NCBI RefSeq assembly: GCF_003268675.1
Contig: NZ_CP029378.1
Coordinates: forward strand, 496,001 to 560,000
Source: Streptomyces bacillaris
GTDB taxonomy: Bacteria; Actinomycetota; Actinomycetes; Streptomycetales; Streptomycetaceae
Length of the DNA stretch: 64,000 bases
Direction: 5' to 3'
Position 1 is the first letter of the stretch. Every line of letters starts with the position of its first letter. Both the position numbers and the translations under genes were made by a program. The notes beneath the pieces are model-generated. The model was not told where the DNA came from and did no database searches. It saw only the letters and a program-made list of their open reading frames with translations. Below are positions 54,325-64,000 of this stretch, in pieces.

Positions 54325-57300
54325 TCAGGCGTTGCCGAAGTCGTTGTCGAGCAGGGCGAACAGCTCGTCCGCCGTCGCCGTTTCCGTCACCGTGGCGGTG
54401 TCGTCCACCGGCCCGGGCGGTGGTGCCGTGCCGTCCGGTGTGCCGGTGCGCCGATCCCAGCCGCGCAGCAGTTCGTCGAGCCGTCGGCCGACTCCTTCGG
54501 TGCCGGCCGCTCCGGGCGGGACGGCTGCGAGGAGCGCGGCCAGCCGGTCCAGTTCGGCGAGCAGCGGCGAGGGCGGTCCGGGCGCGGCGGACAGCTCCGC
54601 GTCCAGGTAGCCGGCGAGCGCATCGGGTGTCGGGTGGTCGAAGACGGCCGTCGGCGGGACGGCCACCCCGGTGGCCTCGCACAGCGCGTTCCTGAACCGC
54701 ACCGCCAGCATCGAGTCGAAGCCGACCTCGGAGAACGAGCGTTCCGGGCGCACCGGACCGGCTCCGGAGTGGCCGAGGACGGCCGCCGCGTGCCGGATGA
54801 CCAGGTCGAGGACCGCCTGACGGCGTGCCTGCCGGTCCAGCGGGGCAAGCCGGGCGGCCAGTCGTACGGCGGGGGTGCGGTCGTCGTCGAGCGCGGCCTC
54901 CGCCGTGCTCTCGGCTTGTGCCTCCGCCGTGACCGCGCCCGTGGCCTCTGCCGTCTCCTCGGTGGTGGCCGGGGCCACGGTGGAGGCTGTACGGCCCGGT
55001 GTGGGCAGCCAGTACCGGTCGCGTTCGAAGGGATAGGTCGGCAGCGGGAGGGGGACGGACCACCCGGCTCCGCGGTCCCCGTCCAGGGCGACCAGTCCAC
55101 CGGACCACCACCGGCCGCCCATGCCTCGGTCAGTGAGGCCAGCAGCCGGTCCCGGCCGCCGTCGCCGCGCCGCAGCGTACCGACCGCCGACACCTCCCTC
55201 CCGGCCTCCGCGGCCACCTCCTCGATCCCGGCGAGCAGCACCGGGTGCGGGCTGACCTCGACGAAGAGGGTGTGACCCGCCTCCAGCAGGGTGCGGGTGG
55301 CACCGGCGAAGCCGACCGGCTCGCGCAGGTTGCGGTACCAGTAGGCGGCGTCGAGCGACTCCCCGGCGACGGGTTCGCCGGTCACCGTCGAGTGGATCGG
55401 GACGGCCGAGGCGCGGGGGCGTATCCCGGTGAGGGCTCCGCGCAGTTCGTCCTCGATCTCGGCGACCTGGGCCGAGTGGGCCGCGTAGTCCACCGGGATC
55501 GCCTTGGCCCGGATGCCTTCGCGGTCGCAGGCCGCGATCAGGGCGGCCAGCTCCTGGGGCTCCCCGGCGACGACCACGGCTCCGGGGCCGTTCACCGCGG
55601 CCACGCACACGCGGCCACCGGCGGGCAGCAGACGCGTGGTGCGCTCGGCGGAGGCGGCGACGGACACCATGCCGCCGCGTCCCGCCAGCTTCAGCAGGGC
55701 CCGGCTGCGCAGCGCCACTACGAGGGCCGCGTCGTCGAGCGACAGTGCTCCGGCGACGCAGGCGGCGGCGATCTCGCCCTGGCTGTGTCCGACGACCGCG
55801 TCCGGGGTGATCCCGGTGTCGCGCCAGTGCGCGGCGAGCGCGACCATCACGGCGAAGAGCACCGGCTGGACGACGTCCACGCGGTCGGGTGCCGGGGCAC
55901 CGGGTGCGCCGCGCAGCACCTCGGTCAGGGACCAGTCGGTGTGCGGGGCGAGCGCCCGTTCGCAGGCGCCGATGGCGGTGGCGAACGCCTCGGAGGCGTC
56001 GAGCGCCGCGACGGCCATACCGGCCCACTGCGAGCCCTGGCCGGGGAAGACGAAGACCGTACGGCCGCCGCGCGCCCGGTCCCGTACGGTGTCGGGCGCG
56101 GGTTCTCCGGCCGCGAGGGCGTCCAGCCGGCCGAGGAGCGCGTCGCGGTCGCGGCCGACGGCGGCTGCCCGGAAGGGCAGGGCGGGGCGGGTGGTGGCGA
56201 GCGCGCGGGCGGGTCCGGCGATGCCCCCGTCGGGGTGGGCCCGCAGGTGCTCGCCCAGTCGGCGCGCCTGTCGGCGCAGGGCCGCGGGGGTCATGGCGGA
56301 GAGCAGCCACGGAACCGTGGTCCCGGTGTCACCGGACGGTCCACCGGACGTGCCCTGGGGCACGCCGTGGGGCGCCGGGGCGCCGAGTGCTTCCTCCGGG
56401 GCAGAGTCGGCGTCGGGGGCGCCCTTCAGGACCGAGTCGGCATCGGGGGCGTCCTCCAAAACGCCGTCAGCAACCGGTGCTTTCTTCAAGATGCGGTCGG
56501 CGCCGGGTGCTTCCTCCAGGATGGCGTGGGCGTTGGTGCCGCTCATGCCGAACGCGGAGACGCCTGCCCGGCGCGGCCGGTTCCCGTCCGGGGCGTCCCA
56601 GGGGCGGGCGTCCGCGAGCAGCCGTACGGCGCCGGCCGACCAGTCCACCCGGCTGGACGCCTCCCGGGCGTGCAGGGTGCCGGGGAGCACGCCGTGCCGC
56701 AGGGCGAGGACCGTCTTGATGACCCCGGCGACCCCGGCGGCGGCCTGGGTGTGGCCGATGTTGGACTTCAGCGACCCCAGCCACAACGGCCGGTCGGCGG
56801 GCCGGTCCTGGCCGTACGTGGCCAGCAGCGCCTGGGCCTCGATGGGGTCCCCGAGCACGGTGCCGGTGCCGTGCGCCTCGACCAGGTCGATCTCGGCGCC
56901 GGACAGCCCCGCCGTGGCCAGCGCGGACCTGATCACCCGCTGCTGTGCGGGGCCGCTCGGGGCGGTGAGGCCGTTGCTGGCACCGTCCTGGTTCACGGCG
57001 GTGCCCCGGACGAGGGCGAGGACCGGATGGCCGAGGCGGCGCGCGTCGGAGAGCCGTTCCACGAGCAGGACGCCCACCCCTTCACCCCAGCCCGTACCGT
57101 TCGCCCCTTCGGCGAAGGAGCGGCAGCGGCCGTCGGGCGACAGGCCCTGCTGGCGGCTGAACTCGACGAAGACGTCCGGGCTCGCCATCACCGCGGCGCC
57201 GCCGACCAGGGCGAACGAGCAGTCACCGGCGCGCAGTGCCTGGCCGGCCAGGTGCAGGGCCACCAGCGAGGACGAGCAGGCCGTCTCCACGGTGACGGCG

Positions 57301-60300
57301 GGGCCGCCGAGTCCGAGGGTGTAGGCGATACGGCCGGAGGCGACGCTGGTGACCGTGCCGCTGAGGAGGTGCCCCTCGATCTCGTCGGCCGGGTTCTGCG
57401 GGCCGGTGCCGTAGCCCTGGGCGGCGACGCCGACGTAGACGCCGCCCTCGCTGCCGCGTACCGACGAGGGATCGAGCCCCGCCCGCTCCAGCGCCTCCCA
57501 GCTGGTCTCGAGCAGCAGTCGCTGCTGCGGGTCCATGGCCAGGGCTTCTCGCGGGGAGATGCCGAAGAACTCCGCGTCGAACTCGGCCGCCCCGTCCAGG
57601 AATCCGCCGCCGGTGGTGTAGAAGGTGCCCGGGTTCAGGGGGTCGGGGTCGTAGAGGGTCTCCAGCGACCAGCCGCGGTCGGCGGGCAGCTCGGTGACCG
57701 CGTCCACTCCGTCGGCCACCAGCCGCCAGAGGTCGTCGGGCGAGCGGACCCCGCCCGGGAACCGGCAGGCCATCGAGACGATCGCCAGGGGCTCATCGGC
57801 CGCCACGGGCCCGGCGGCACCACCGACGGCGGCCGCGGAGCCCGCCTCGGCCGTGCCGGTCGTACCGCTGGTACCGGTCGTGCCATCGGCGTTCCGTTCC
57901 GTGCCGTTCAGCTCGGTGAAGAGGTGCGCGGCAAGGGCGGCGGCCGTCGGGTGGTCGAAGACGGAGGTCAGCGCGAGCGGCAGGGCGGTCGCCGAGACCA
58001 GCCGGTTGCGGAGTTCGACGGCGGTGAGCGAGTCGAAGCCGACCTCACGGAACGGGCGGTCGGCGGCGAATCCGGCGGCCGAGTCGTGGCCCAGCACGGT
58101 GGCCGCTTCGCTCCGGACCAGCTCCGTCAGCAGTTTGCGGCCCTCGGGCTCGGACAGTCGGCTCAGCCGGTGCCGCCACGGCGGTTCGCCGCCCGTACCG
58201 GGTCCGGACCCTGCGGAGGCATCCGCCGCCCGGGGCTCCGGGGCGGTCGGCAGGCCGCGCAGCAGCGCGCTGTCCCGTACCGAACCGAAGGTGGGCGCGA
58301 AGCGGTTCCAGTCCAGCTCGGCGACGACCGTTTCGCCCTCGTCCAGGGCGAGCGCCAGGCCGAGCGCGGAGAGGGCCGCCTCGGGGGCCATCGGCACCAG
58401 CCCGTGACGGCGCAGTCCTTCGCCCACGGCGCCGGCGGCCATGCCCGCACCGGCCCAGGGGCCCCAGGCCACCGAGGTCGCCGTCAGGCCCCGGCCGCGC
58501 CTCGCGGCGGCGAGGCCGTCCAGGTAGGCGTTGGCCGCCGCGTACGCGCCCTGGCCGCCGCTGCCCCAGGTGCCCGAGATCGAGGAGAACAGGACGAAGG
58601 CGTCCAGGGGGCGGCCGTCGAACAGGGCGTCGAGGTGGGCCGCGCCACGCGTCTTGGCCGCCGTCAGCCGGGCCAGTTCCTCCGGTGTGCAGTCCATCAG
58701 CGGGGTGTCCGAGGTGAGTCCGGCGGTGTGCACCACGGCCCGTACGGTCTCGCCCGCGTCGTGCAGTTGCTCCAGGACCCGTTCCAGTGCGGCGCGGTCG
58801 GCGACGTCGCAGGCCAGTACGGTGCTCCGGGCGCCGAGCGCCGCCAGGGCGTCGGTCAGCTCGTCGGCTCCGGGGGCCTCGGGGCCCCGTCGGCCGAGGA
58901 GCACGAGGTGTTCCGCGCCGCGCTCCGCGAGCCAGCGCGCCACTTGGCCGCCGAGGCCGCCGGTGCCGCCGGTGACGAGGACCGTGCCGCGCGGTGTCCA
59001 CGGTGCGGGCGCGGGTGCCGCGGGCTCCGGCGCGGGGACGAGCCGGCGGCCGAGCGGTACGGGAGCGCGTACGGCCACCTGGTCCTCGCCGTCCCGTCCG
59101 GCCAGCACCGCGCACAGCCCGTCCAGCGCGGGCCCGTCCAGCGGGTCCGGCAGGTCGACCAGGCCGCCCCAGCGCAGCGGGTGCTCCAGTGCCGCCACCC
59201 GGCCCAGGCCCCACACCTGAGCCTGCCCGGGACGGACCTCCTCCGTGCCGTCGGCCGCCACCGCACCACGGGTGGCGCACCACAGGGGGGCGTCGATGCC
59301 GCTGTCGCCCAGGGCCTGGAGCAGCAGCAGGGTCCCGGTCAGGCAGGCGTCCGGCGTCTGCGGACCGGGGTGGGGGTCCTCGGCCAGGGCCAGCAGGGAC
59401 AGAACACCCGCCAGTGTGCCGAACTCCGGCAGCATCAGGGCCAGTTCAGTGCGCTCCACGGCGGCCCCGACCCGCATCACGACCACGTCGGCGCCGTGCC
59501 CGGCGAGGGCCTGTTCGCAGGCGAGTGCGGTGTCCTCGGCACCGGGCCCGTCCGGGGTGACGAGCAGCCAGCGACCGGAGAGGCGGCGCTCCTCGGGTAC
59601 GGCGAGCTGCTCCCAGGCGATGCGGTAGCGGCGGGGTCCGGCGGGACCTGCGCTGCCCCGGCGGCGCCAGGCGGCGGGGGCCGGGTCCGGGGCGGCCTCC
59701 GGCCAGAAGCGCCTGCGCTGGAAGGCGTAGGTGGGCAGGTCGACCCGCCGTACGTCGGTGCCGCTCCAGCCCACCGACCAGTCCACCTCCACGCCCCGCA
59801 GGTGGAGCGATGCGAGTGCGGTGCGGACCGCGTCCGGCTCGTCACGGCCGTCACGCAGCAGCGGCACCGTCCCGGTGTCGCCGGGGTCGGGGGCAGGGGT
59901 GGAGGTGGGGCCTAGGTCGGGATCGAGGCCGGCGTCGGGTTCGGGGTCGGGGGCGGAGAGGCAGCCGTGGAGCATGCCGGACAGCACACCGCCCGGTCCG
60001 ATCTCGACGTACGTCGTCGCGCCCTCGGCCCGCAGCCGACGGGCCCCTTCCAGGAAGCGCACGGTCCCCCGGACGTGGCGTACCCAGTGGTCGGGAGAGC
60101 GCAGCTCCGCGGCCGTGGCCGTACGCCCGGTCAGGTTGGAGACGATCTCGATGCCGGGAGCGTGGTACGTCAGCGACTCGGCCACGTCCCGGAACGCGTC
60201 GAGCATCCCGTCCATCCGGGCGGAGTGGAACGCGTGGCTCACGCTCAGGCGCCGGGTCCGCCGTCCCCGGGAGCGGAACGCCCCGGCCAGGCGCCGTACC

Positions 60301-63300
60301 GCGTCCGCGTCACCGGACAGGACCACCGATGCGGGCCCGTTGACGGCGGCGATGTCCACCCCGTCCCGGTCCTCCTCCCGCTCCGGGGCGGGGTGCCCGG
60401 TGCGGTCGTCCAGCAGGGCCCGGCGTACTTCGTCCTCGGTGGCCTCCACCGCCACCATCGCCCCGCCCTCGGGCAGTTCGTCCATCAGCCGTCCCCGGGC
60501 CGCCACCAGCGCGCAGGCGTCGGGCAGGTCCAGGACGCCCGCCGCGTGGGCGGCGGCGAGTTCACCGATGGAGTGCCCCATCAGCAGGTCGGGCCGCACA
60601 CCCCAGTGCCGTACGAGCCGGAACAGCGCCGTCTCCAGGGCGAACAGCGCGGGCTGGGTGTACCGGGTGCGGTCGAGCAGCTCCGCACCGGGTGTTCCGG
60701 GTGCGGCGAACAGGACGTCGCGCAGGGGGAGGTCGAGGTGCGGGTCCAGGCCGGTCAGCACCTCGTCGAGGGCGTCGGCGAACACCGGGTCGTCGCGGTA
60801 GAGCTCCGCACCCGCTCCGGCCCGCTGGCTGCCCTGTCCCGGGAAGAGGAAGGCGGTCCGGCCGGAGCGTACGGCGCCGCCGGTGAGCAGCCGGCCCGCC
60901 GACGTGCCGCGCGCGAGCGCGGTGAGCGTGCGCCGGACGGCCGCCCGGTCCCGCCCCAGGACGGCGGCCCGGTGTTCGAGCGGGGCTCGTCCCGTGGCGA
61001 GCGAGTAGGCGACGTCCGCCGGTTCGAGGTCCGGGTCGGCATCGAACCGGCTCACCAGCCGGCCGGCCTGGGCCCGCAGGGCCTCGGGGGTCCTGGCCGA
61101 GAGCAGCAGCGGGACGGGCGGGCCGGTACGGCGGGCGGTGGGGGTGGCGTTGACCGCCGCGAGGGCTGTCGCGGCGGTGGCGACGGTGTCCGAGGCGGGC
61201 ACGTCCGGGGTGCCGGTCCCGTCCTGAGCGTCGGCCAGGACCGGAGCGCCGATCCGTCCGGGGGCATCAGCCCGGCCCTGGGCGTCGATCAGATCCGGAG
61301 CATCGGTACGGCCCAGAGCGTCGCCCCGGCCCTGGACGCCGTTCAGATCCGGAGCATCGGCAGGGCCCGGGACATCGGTACGGCCCAAAGCGTCGCCCCG
61401 ACCCTGGGCGTCGACCCGATCCGGAGCTTCGGCACGGCCCGGAGCATGGGCCCGATCCTGAGCATCCGTACGGCCCGGAACATCGGCCCGATCCGGAGCA
61501 TCGGCCCGGTCCAGGGCGGGCACGGCCGCGAGGGCAGGAGCCTGCTCGATGATCACGTGCGCGTTGGTGCCGCTGATGCCGAACGACGACACGCCCGCCC
61601 GGCGCGGGCTACCGGTCTCCGGCCACGGGGTGTGCGCGGTGAGCAGGCGGATGCCGCCGCCGGACCAGTCCACGTGGGGGTTGGGCGTCCCGGCGTGCAG
61701 GGTTCCCGGCAGTTCGCCGTGGCGGATGGCCAACACCATCTTCATCACCCCGGCCACCCCGGCGGCGGCCTGGGTGTGGCCGATGTTCGACTTCACCGAG
61801 CCGAGCCACAGCGGGCGGTCCGCCGGGCGGGCCGGTCCGTGGACGGCCTGGAGCGCCTGCGCTTCGATGGGATCGCCGAGCTTCGTCCCCGTACCGTGGG
61901 CCTCGATCGCGTCGATCTGGCCGGCCTGCAGCTCGGCGTCGGCCAGGGCGGCGCGGATGACCTGCTGCTGGGACGGGCCGTTGGGTGCGGTGAGCCCGTT
62001 GCTGGCGCCGTCCTGGTTCACGGCGGTGCCGCTGATCAGCGCGAGTACGGGGTGGCCGTGGCGCAGGGCGTCGCTGTGGCGCTCCAGCAGCAGCACTCCG
62101 GCGCCCTCGCCCCAGCCCGTACCGTCCGCGTCCGCCGAGAACGCCTTGCACCGTCCGTCGGCGGCGAGCCCGCGCTGACGGCTGAACTCCACGAAGAGAC
62201 GCGGGGTGCTCATCACGGACACCCCGCCCGCGAGAGCCTGCTCGCAGTCGCCGCGCCGCAGCGCCTGCACGGCCAGGTGCAGCGCCACCAGTGAGGAGGA
62301 GCACGCGGTGTCGACGGTGAGCGAGGGCCCCTGGAGGCCGAGGACGTAGGACAGCCGCCCCGACAGCACACTGGCCGTGTTCCCGGTCAGCAGATGGCCC
62401 TCGGAGATCCCCTCGGCTCCCTCCAGCAGCGCGGAGTAGTCCTGGCCGTTGGTACCGATGTAGACGCCGACCTGCCGCTCCTTCAGCGCGGTCGGGTCCT
62501 GCCCGGCGCCCTCGACCGCCTCCCAGGCGGTCTCCAGGAGCAGCCGCTGCTGCGGGTCCATGGCGAGAGCCTCGCGCGGTGAGATGCCGAAGAACTCCGC
62601 GTCGAAATCGGGCACATCGTGGAGGAAGCCGCCCTGCCTGCTGTACGTGGTGCCGGGGCGGTCGGGGTCGGGGTCGTACAGCCCCTCGGTGTCCCAGCCC
62701 CGGTTCGACGGCCAGTCACCGACGGCGTCGATGCCCTTCGAGACCAGGTGCCAGAAGTCCTCGGGCCGCGCGACCCCACCGGGGAAGCGGCAGCCCATGC
62801 CGACGATCGCGATCGGCTCGCCGCTGCCGGGCTCCGCCGTCTGCCCGGCCTCGGCACCGGCGGATCGGGCGGACCTGGCCGTGCCGCTCGCCGCGTCCGG
62901 CAGGTCCGGGTCCAGGCCCAGATCCAGGTCCGCGAGCAGCCGGTCGGCCAGTGCCGACGGCGTGGGATGGTCGAACAGGACGGCGGCGGGCAGGGCCAGT
63001 CCGGTGGCGGCGGCGAGCCGGTTGCGCAGTTCGACCGCCGTCAGCGAGTCGAAGCCGAGCGCGGAGAACGCCTTCGTGGACCGGACCGCGTCGGCGTCGG
63101 GGTGGCGCAGGACCGTCGCCGCGTGGGCGCGTACCAGTTCGGTGAGGGCCCTGACCCGGTCCTCGTGGCGCGGAAGTACGGCGATCCGCTGCCGCAACGC
63201 GCCGGCGGAGCCGCCGGTCTCCCGGGCCGCCGACGGTGCGGTGGTGCCGGGGGCGGGCCCGGCGGCGGCCGGGTCCGGTATCCCGTCGAGCAGGGCGGCG

Positions 63301-64000
63301 GACCGCAGACCCGTGCTCGTGGCGAAGCGCCGCCAGTCGACGTCCGCGACCACCACCAGCGCGTCGTCCTCCGCGAGTGCCCGGCCGATCGCGGTGACGG
63401 CCGTTTCGGGCTCCATCACCGGCATGCCGAAGTCCCCCAGCCGCGCGGCGACTTCGTCCGCCAGCATGCCCGGCCCGGCCCAGGCTCCCCAGGCCACGGA
63501 CGTACCGGGCAGCCCGGCCGCCCGGCGGGCGGCGACGAGTGCGTCCACGGCGGCGTTGGCGGCGGCGTAGTTGCCCTGCCCGGCGTTGCCGACGACGCCC
63601 ATCACCGACGAGAACACCACGAAGGCCGACAGGCCGAGATCCGCGGTGGCCTCGTGCAGGTTGCGTGCGGCGGTCAGCTTGGCGCGCAGCACCAGGGCGA
63701 GCCGCGCGGGGTCCAGCGCGTCGAGCACACCGTCGTCGAGGACGCCCGCCGCGTGGACGACGGCGGAGAGCGGGTAGCGCGCCGGGATGCCGGCGACCAG
63801 CGCCGCCAGTGCGGCCGGGTCGGCCACGTCGCAGGCCGCGAAGGCCACTTCGGCGCCGAGCGCCGTCAGTTCCGCCCGCAGCTCGTCCGTACCGGGCGTG
63901 TCGGCACCGCGGCGGCTGACCAGCAGCAGCCGCTCCGCGCCCTGGCCCGCGAGCCAGCGCGCCGTGTGCGAGCCGACGCCACCGGTACCACCGGTGACGA
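54325..64000 (-). CDS. bafAI: Modular PKS, 3' part: module 1 (KR-ACP), modules 2 and 3 (5' end outside window; contains a frameshift)
   Basis: About 3225 C-terminal residues are visible. The window edge falls in the KR of module 1 ([11 protein letters not shown] is the first motif read). Then come ACP1, module 2 (KS-AT-KR-ACP) and module 3 (KS-AT-ACP). The frame breaks at a GGGGG run (55050-55054) between the AT of module 3 and its ACP; restoring one base joins GGPSP to [16 protein letters not shown], the normal AT-end motif. The last 240 or so residues (ACP with GFDSM and docking tail [14 protein letters not shown]) are in the second frame. The loading module and KS-AT of module 1 are not in the window, so the starter unit cannot be judged. 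Confidence 0.9.
54580..57800 (-). other. PKS module 3: KS-AT-ACP, no ketoreductase
   Basis: The KS has ETACSSS (Glu for the usual Asp). The AT has GHSQGE and YAAHSAQ (probably methylmalonyl). After the AT the sequence passes through about 65 low-complexity residues straight to an ACP (GFDSML). Lack of a KR leaves the C19 ketone that forms the hemiketal ring in hygrolides. Confidence 0.9.
56391..56510 (-). repeat. Four-copy 30-bp coding repeat in the KS-AT linker of module 3
   Basis: 120 bp encode four decapeptides [30 protein letters not shown] and [10 protein letters not shown]. The last two share their first six residues. It lies between the KS and AT of module 3. Confidence 0.9.
57905..62825 (-). 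other. PKS module 2: KS-AT-KR-ACP, malonyl
   Basis: The KS has DTACSSS and KSNIGHTQ. The AT has GHSIGE and HAFHSAR (malonyl). The KR has TGGTGGLG, no LDD, and Trp in GTWGSG (A-type). The ACP has GFDSLTAVE. Matches the unsubstituted C20 and the C21 hydroxyl that is later fumarylated. The KS-AT linker is expanded by a hexapeptide repeat. Confidence 0.9.
61215..61502 (-). repeat. 16-copy 18-bp coding minisatellite (hexapeptide repeat) in the KS-AT linker of module 2
   Basis: Exactly 288 bp encode sixteen consecutive hexapeptides of the form Asp-(Ala/Val)-(Pro/Gln/Leu)-(Gly/Asp)-Arg-x, for example [30 protein letters not shown]. The register never breaks, so the repeat is kept in frame. Confidence 0.95.
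62920..64000 (-). other. PKS module 1 (partial): KR-ACP
   Basis: The KR is cut at its nucleotide-binding loop by the window edge. It has VLDDG (B-type) and NYAAAN. The ACP has [16 protein letters not shown]. There is no DH or ER immediately before this KR motif within the window. Fits a hydroxyl at C23. Confidence 0.85.

Noticed and set aside
54325..56310. A separate small gene encoding an ACP at the end of AI
   Set aside because: Its upstream part reads as shadow sequence. The ACP and docking tail belong to module 3 once one base is restored in the G run at 55050.
61215..61502. Possible CRISPR array
   Set aside because: The repeats are 18 bp, contiguous, without unique spacers, and encode an in-frame hexapeptide repeat within a PKS.
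54325..64000. Concanamycin-type (18-membered) assembly line
   Set aside because: The gene breaks (3', 3, 2, 2 and 1 modules) and reduction pattern fit an 11-module, 16-membered hygrolide. Only one xAGH-type AT was found.

Overview
The window is very GC-rich actinomycete DNA, most likely Streptomyces or Kitasatospora. Signs are GTG and TTG starts, rare TTA codons, a SARP/AfsR-type regulator and modular type I polyketide synthase (PKS) genes. It holds most of a plecomacrolide (bafilomycin/hygrolidin, or 'hygrolide') biosynthetic cluster. Gene order, module content and tailoring genes match what is known of bafilomycin clusters: PKS genes AI to AV, methoxymalonyl-ACP genes B to F, regulator G, thioesterase H, a LuxR gene, then the fumarylation pair. 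The baf names used here are homology assignments made from memory, not database hits.

Layout from right to left, which is the direction of transcription of nearly everything. Positions 64000-54325: 3' part of AI (KR-ACP of module 1, module 2 KS-AT-KR-ACP with a malonyl AT, module 3 KS-AT-ACP with no KR). 54308-38928: AII (modules 4, 5, 6). 38890-26984: AIII (modules 7 and 8; module 8 has DH-ER-KR). 26856-16348: AIV (modules 9 and 10). 16316-9970: AV (module 11 plus the chain-releasing thioesterase). Then come four tightly packed genes for methoxymalonyl-ACP (3-hydroxyacyl dehydrogenase, stand-alone ACP, acyl-CoA dehydrogenase, FkbH-like glyceryl transferase; 9973-6535). Two genes run the other way: the AfsR/SARP regulator (3724-5682) and the O-methyltransferase (5830-6492). 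The left edge again runs leftward: type II thioesterase, short LuxR-type regulator, malonyltransferase-like putative fumaryl transferase, and a truncated AMP-forming ligase (putative fumarate adenylyltransferase).

How it works together: the reductive domains predict the hygrolide skeleton one for one. They give a C19 ketone for the hemiketal from KR-less module 3, a C10-C13 diene from modules 6 and 7, full reduction by module 8, and a C2-C5 diene from modules 10 and 11. AT motifs give malonyl for modules 2 and 6, a methoxymalonyl-type motif (FAGHS) only in module 5, and methylmalonyl (YASHS/YAAHS) elsewhere, including module 11. Bafilomycin carries 2-methoxy, so this assembly line is predicted to make a 2-methyl hygrolide (hygrolidin/leucanicidin type). 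The left-edge genes predict fumarate esterification of the macrolide.

The most interesting observations are: near-identical AT segments shared by modules 4, 8, 10 and 11, suggesting gene conversion that may have swapped the AT of module 11; two single-base frameshifts in homopolymers (AV at about 14541, AI at about 55050); in-frame TTA codons in the regulator, AII and AIV (bldA control); a SARP-like double heptamer before the fumaryl transferase gene; an exact 16-copy hexapeptide repeat inside module 2; and degenerate motifs in KR11 and ACP9. No tRNA, rRNA, CRISPR array or insertion sequence was seen.
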